DNA of 64,000 bases, taken from NCBI GenBank assembly GCA_009763385.1, contig VDCT01000786.1, positions 248,001 through 312,000 of the forward strand, in the 5' to 3' direction. A program made the translations under genes and the position numbers. The notes under the pieces were generated by a model that made no database searches, was not told the DNA's origin, and was given only the letters and a program-made list of their open reading frames with translations. Position 1 is the first letter of the stretch. Each line of letters opens with the position of its first letter. Of the stretch, positions 59,290 through 64,000 are shown piece after piece. This DNA is from Coix lacryma-jobi var. lacryma-jobi (taxonomy: Eukaryota; Streptophyta; Magnoliopsida; Poales; Poaceae).

Positions 59290-59616
59290 TGTCACCGACC
59301 TGATCCTCAACTCAACATTGTGCATACAGAAATAGCATACGAACAAGCATACAAGTTTAAGAAGGTTCTAGAAGGATCTAGACCTGTACAAACAGTAGAA
59401 GAAGGGGTAGGATAGGAAGGGTAACTCGAGTCCGCAGACTCGCCTCGAGCGTGAGCTCGCCGCCAGTTGGTGGTCCGATCTTCGACCCCTTCTCTGATGG
59501 TGTTCCATTCCTTTGTACTCGGTGCCCTTGCTTGCTTCGCTGGTATTGGGCAATATCCATTTCCCATGCTAGCACCCACCATAACAGCCCAACTAGAATA
59601 TAGTAGGTTCCTGACA
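59290..59616 (-). repeat. 5' LTR of the exon 5 element
   Basis: 327-base partner of 56342-56672, ending CTGACA before the GGAC target duplication. Confidence 0.94.
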
Positions 59617-60252
59617 GGACGTAGTAAGTAATTCGCACGTTGTCAATTCTTCAGATGGAATTTATATGCTAGCACTTGTCCCTCCCTGCATAAATAACTA
59701 GTGAATCTCTGTGCAGTGGCTATATGTCACCTGAATATGCATGGAAGGTGCATTTTCGGTTCAAGTCAGACACCTACAGCTTCGGTGTTCTGATATTGGA
59801 GATTGTGAGTGGATAAGATCAGCTCACCAAATCTTCTGATGAAACTTTCCTAACCTTATATCCAGGTAAGTATTGAGGGATGCGCCAATCCAGTACCTTA
59901 TGGTCCACCAAATATATTAGCTGATATAAAGATTTCTTCTCTGTTCAGGCATGGACCTATGGAAGGATGGCAAGATAGAAGATTTTGGTGGAACTCATCT
60001 GTTAAAGAGAATTGTCCCTCTTGATGAAATTTCACGATGCATCCATATAGGACTTTTGTGTGTTCAAGACAGTCCAAACTCTAGGCCACTTATGTCGGCA
60101 GTTGTGTTCAATGCTAGAGAGCAAAACAACTCCGCTCCAATACCAACGCAGCTGTGTATTTTGCACGCAGAGATGCCGAACCTGGAAGAGCCTGCAACAA
60201 CAGGGTATCCTCCGTGAATAACGTGAGCCTCACGGCACTAGAGGGCCGTTAG

Positions 60253-63200
60253 ACAATGTTCTTTGCAAATTCTGCGTCAAGTTATTATTCCAAAAACTAA
60301 AGATTTCAGAATAAGTGCATTTCAATGATTTGTAACAACGAGCATTTGCTTATAACTGTATAAATGAACTAGCAAAGCTAGGTTGTTGGCAGGGGTAACT
60401 TTTTCATTACAACATTTTGGTAATTTTACCCTAATGATTTTTTTAAATAGTTTTGTTTACTTGTTTGATTGTAATGATCTTCTCTCTATGCGCCCCCTTC
60501 TGTATTCATTGGTCTGAAGTCCATATAGTTATCGCCACTAATCTGTTGACTTAAAAAAATACTATCGTTCCTCTCTCTTTCTTTTTTTTCTCTCAACTAC
60601 GTAGTTGTGCAATTTCTGTTGAGGCTAAATAAAGGTAAATTTCAATTTGCTCTTTGTGAGACCCATTATTGATAAATCTAACCCGAGTCTTCACACATTG
60701 GTCGGTTCAATGGTTCTCAAATAAATGTAAACTTTGGGTCATGTTATTCATGCTCTTGTGGATCCACTCTTTTTACCCCTACGTGGTTTTGAGAGAGATT
60801 GTAGTGTAATTTATATAGTTCAAGTTCTACTCCAATCCATTCCTACCCACGTGATGGATTGAAGTGTATTTATGTGCAGTCAACAAGCTCTAAAGTATCA
60901 ACAGATTAACCATTCTATAACCATATTTGTTTTTACTTTGACTAATTTGACTTCTAAATCTCACTAATAAAAAAGGTGATTACTGATTGATACCTATCTG
61001 TATTTTACGAAATTCTCGAACATGCACATTGAGATATCGATGTACTAATTGCAAGAAGATACCTTTTTTTACGATTTGTCATAATCTACGATAAAGCGCC
61101 AAAATTTAATTTTCAGACACTTCTATTTGGCTATTTTCAATATTGATACTTGATAGTGATGCCAAAACTTCTTTTTGTTGGCAAAAGATCTTCTAATTAG
61201 GATTCAAAAGGTGCTATTTTGTCTGTTGATGAGTGAAATCTAAAGTTTGTAAATAAAGCACAGATGCTAAAAGTTCAGTGCCTGAGAAAGAAAGACAATG
61301 CTCCAACAGATTGCACGTGTCATTTTATTGATGTTATCACCTAAATATGATTGGAACACTAATTTCAAAGAAGAAGAATAAAGAAAAAGAAGTTAAGCTA
61401 CGAACAACTCGAAGAGATTCTTCGTATCTTTTCTAATTGTTAGGAATAGATGTTTTGATGAAAAACTCTTCAACATCTTAGTGCTCTATTCTGGATTTCT
61501 CGCTGCTACAAAGATAAAGAACGAGAATGGCTCTCTGAAGTATACATATATCGCTAGCAAATACGGAGTATATAGTAAACATTTTCTATGCAAATGATTC
61601 TCTAAATGTTGATTAAGAGAAGTTTAAGAAAGACTTGATAAACTCTAATCGCCTATGAGAGAGCTAGCCGACTATTATGGCTATCAGCTCCGTGAGATCC
61701 CGCTGTCCATCATGACTCATGGATGAGACCAGTCGGTTGTTGTCGTCGCATGGCCGACAAGCCCCCTTTTTTTTTTTTTTATGAAATGACATTGTTTTGA
61801 AAAAAAAAAAACCGTCGTCGATGGTGCAACTGGAGCCCATCGTGCTGAAGCTTTCGTAGCTGCCTCGTTCTTTGGCCTCCAGGGCAATAATAATGCATGC
61901 CTGATGAACTGATTGGAGACTTATTATCTAGGTGCAGATGGAGCCGATACCCGTGTTTGTAGTTGTAGCTTTCGCGGCTGCCTCGTGCTTGAACTCCAGT
62001 ATATATGCCTGAACTGAATAGACATCGGCACATGGCTGCTGGCACGTTAGCTAGTGGTAGATTCTGAGTCATGGTGACAACAACTTGCTTACTAATAACA
62101 CCTCGTGTCTTTTTTTTTTCCTTTTTGTTCCCTAGTTTGTATCTCTTGTACTGTTTAACTTTTTAATTTTCAATAAAGCACGGTAGGGGCCCGGCCCCTC
62201 CAGATTCCTCAAAAAAAAACCTGTCAATTGGTTTTACTTTCCATGGCAAAGGCCAAAGAATAACTACAACCTGGCTGCTAAGCTGTGGATTGCCGGCTGC
62301 TGCATGCAATCCGATTGCTCGACACGGGATATTTTGGGTTTTTGTGAGTATGACTTTTTGTAGAATATTGAAAATGCCAAGAAGCATTTAGATGTGGATT
62401 AAGGTTGAGAAAGTAACCACTGCCGCCGTCCCCAGCAGGGAGGGTGTCACGGCTCTCGACAGTTAGCCGGTCACGTCGGACCTAGATTTTCAGAGAAGAA
62501 ATTCTTCTGAAATGAAGACTGATGTTTTGTTTTATACCATGTATAATTTAATTAATAATTGCATTGTACTGTAAGTAGGTTGGTGGCCTAGACTTTTCAG
62601 CAATTGTGGGGCCTGTATGCTGGAATTTCCTTTTGACGAATTCGGATGAGTCCAACGGAGACAGTGACTCCTGGCATGGTGCCGGAGCGGATAGGTCGTC
62701 CGGTATGAGTATGACAGCTGCCTGGAAACCGGAAAAAGAGGAGCACGTAGGTTAAATTTTGTTTGACTGAAGACCGTGTCATCACCATGAGTGGTGTGCG
62801 TGGTAACATATTCTCCATGCATGGACCCCATTACAATTGTGATATTCCGCTAACAATAACCACTTCCATGTCCTTTTGATAATTGCAGTATGTATGGTAT
62901 GCAGTGTCTGACTGCCATGTATTGTTGTTGTGATTCTTTCATCTTTCGATGCCTCACAGCTCCAGGTGGGCAGGAATCACAATGTAGTGTCTCAATCAGT
63001 AATATAGATGACTATACTATGGTCTGATAGTCAAACACTGGACTCAAACTTGCTGAGGAAAAAGTATATGAATCCATGAACTGAAAATACAGTTTTCAGT
63101 TTTGAACCTTCTGTCTCCAATTCATTTTAGTAAAGGAGATTACTATCAAGGGGAAATCAAAGAGTAACACCTTACTTGCATATGCAATATTACAAATCGG

Positions 63201-63551
63201 CCTTGAAGTGAGAACATACCTCAGGTACATGATTATAAGATAATTTAAAGGGGAGTACCTTGCCATCACAGTGATTTCTGCAGGCTCTGGCACAATACAT
63301 ATATATAGGATGAACTAATTCCTTATAAGATGAAGGAACTATATATCTGCTGAATATGTATATGTAGAGGATAACTATACTAGTTGGCCATATATATACC
63401 ATGAAACTAGAAACATATAGCAGATCAGAAGAGATTAACTGCAGTTCTATTCTCGGTTTTCATCTGCCACCTGGATGCATGAGCTGCGAGAAGACGCTGC
63501 TCGGGGTCAGCCCATCTGAATCCACACTTGCGAGGCTCCGTCCTGTCATGC
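60253..63551. other. Intergenic region between kinase 2 and the CrRLK1L gene
   Basis: Mostly AT-rich with no supported gene. 61829-62000 holds two diverged direct repeats of about 60-70 bases (GTGCARMTGGAGCC...GCTGCCTCGT). 62150-62210 reads like a retroposon tail (TTTTCAATAAAGCACGG, then TCCTCAAAAAAAAA). From about 63100 the sequence is the 3' flank of the minus-strand kinase. Confidence 0.5.
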
Positions 63552-64000
63552 TCACAGTCGTTGATGTGGTGTGGTTGTGTCCGTCGTTGGATCATCCGAG
63601 TGAAGCCTGGGGATGATAAGTGGCGACGTGTTTGAAGATGTCCCGTCGGTGACGCTGCTACTGTCCTCCGCGCTCTCCTCCTGCAGCTGGAGTGCAAATT
63701 CAAGGTTCCAGAGGACATCGGCCATGGATGGTCTGTCAATGCTGTGATCAGCCACGCACTTCTCTGCGGTCTCCGCGAACTTCATGAAACACTGGGGGAG
63801 ATTTTCCCTTGCAGATGTGGGTCGATGATCTGCCCAAGAACGCCTTTCTTCTGGCAGTGCAGCGCCCAGTCGGCAAGGCTCACTTGCTCCTTGGAAGCGA
63901 GGGGCTCAGGGCAGGCCGTGCACAGAGGACCTCAAACAGCACGACTCCAAACGAGTAGACATCAGATTTCTCGGTGAGCTGCTGCCGCCGGAAGTACTCG
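63552..64000 (-). CDS. CrRLK1L (FERONIA-family) receptor kinase, C-terminus, partial
   Basis: The minus strand enters at the right edge with EYFRRQQLTEKSDVYSFGVV (kinase subdomains VIII-IX), LFEVLCARPALSPSL, then DWALHCQKKGVLGQIIDP and KFAETAEKCVADHSIDRPSM (subdomain XI), and ends HQRL at TGA 63552. These phrases are specific to the CrRLK1L family of malectin-domain receptor kinases, which sense cell-wall state at the plasma membrane (family knowledge). Two one-base losses in homopolymers, near 63889 (CCC to CC) and 63795 (one G short), break the frame. The rest of the gene lies beyond the window. Confidence 0.85.

Larger units (their letters stand above)
56342..59616 (-). mobile_element. LTR retrotransposon in kinase 2 exon 5, carrying a host gene fragment
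   Basis: 3275 bases, minus strand, TGTCAC...CTGACA ends. LTRs are 56342-56672 and 59290-59616 (331 and 327 bases, differing mainly by one-base changes). The primer site TGGTATCGGAGC (minus) is at 59276-59287 and the polypurine tract GGAGGGGAGAA is at 56673-56683. GGAC flanks both ends (56338-56341, 59617-59620). The interior encodes no RT, integrase or protease, only a long minus-strand ORF of unknown kind that includes a segment of a rhamnose-synthesis gene. It is non-autonomous. LTR similarity points to a recent insertion. Confidence 0.92.
52632..60252 (+). pseudogene. S-domain (G-type lectin) receptor-like kinase 2
   Basis: Paralogue of kinase 1 with the same exon plan: 52632-53907, 55328-55426, 55510-55718, 55801-56011, 56104-59623 (interrupted), 59717-59865, 59949-60252. 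ATG 52632 (MEKVHLHVF) starts a signal peptide; ATG 52614 is in frame upstream. Then B-lectin (VWVANRNSPI, WQSFDHPTDT), S-locus and EGF (CDLYAACGPFGYCDN), PAN (FDQCVAECSANCSCTAF), membrane segment (MLLPITTFILLIAF), and kinase with GKGGFGKVYK, VAIKRL, HRDLKASN and DFGMAR (RD type). An LTR element sits in exon 5 just after NRVVGT, in the activation segment. One-base indels lie near 53560, 53800, 53870, 59746 and 59814. Exon 3 carries a small internal duplication (KRQML twice). The kinase cannot be made from this copy. Confidence 0.88.

Noticed and set aside
62100..62215. Possible retroposon 3' tail ending in poly-A
   Set aside because: AATAAA-like and poly-A wording fits a LINE or processed copy, but no coding part or target duplication could be tied to it.

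Overview
This is nuclear DNA from a grass, probably a panicoid. The evidence is typical grass LTR retrotransposons (Del/Tekay-like and Tat/Grande-like Ty3, plus a Copia-like family), Stowaway-type MITEs starting CTCCCTCC, and plant-only receptor kinase families. There is no operon structure and I see no rRNA, tRNA or CRISPR. The host genes are two tandemly related S-domain (G-type lectin) receptor-like kinase copies on the + strand (15.7-21.3 kb and 52.6-60.3 kb) and the C-terminus of a CrRLK1L/FERONIA-family kinase on the - strand at the right edge (63.5-64.0 kb). Both S-domain kinases are broken as read.

Mobile DNA fills most of the rest. 1-8144 is the 5' part of a minus-strand Ty3 element: a 3.9 kb LTR, a Met-type primer site, an extra ORF before gag, gag, then protease-RT-RNase H. 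It apparently sits inside a second, truncated LTR (8145-10926). 10.9-15.7 kb is the displaced upstream region of kinase 1, split by a TIR-bounded element with a MITE and another small element inside it. 23.2-51.6 kb is a three-level nest: an L1-type LINE is split at 23976/48815 by a 15 kb Tat-lineage Ty3 element. That element's 3' LTR is itself split at 24244/34033 by a 9.8 kb gag-only Copia-like element. Kinase 2 has a LINE fragment in its first intron and a 3.3 kb LTR element inside the kinase-encoding exon 5.

The most unusual items are: (1) the extra ORF at 3948-3343, whose N-terminus closely copies the histone H3 tail and is followed by a coiled coil and a very acidic C-terminus; (2) a fragment of a UDP-rhamnose-synthesis gene (RHM/UER1 family, YGRTGWIGG motif) carried inside the LTR element that disrupts kinase 2; (3) a spliced antisense gene with its own TATA box inside the Tat element (36077-40480); (4) dense near-palindromic GGTAGTACC arrays in the LTRs of the gag-only element.

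Caution: many reading frames carry one-base indels, mostly shortened homopolymers, in unrelated genes. Some apparent pseudogenes may therefore reflect assembly error. The insertions inside exons (a MITE in kinase 1, an LTR element in kinase 2) are independent of that problem.
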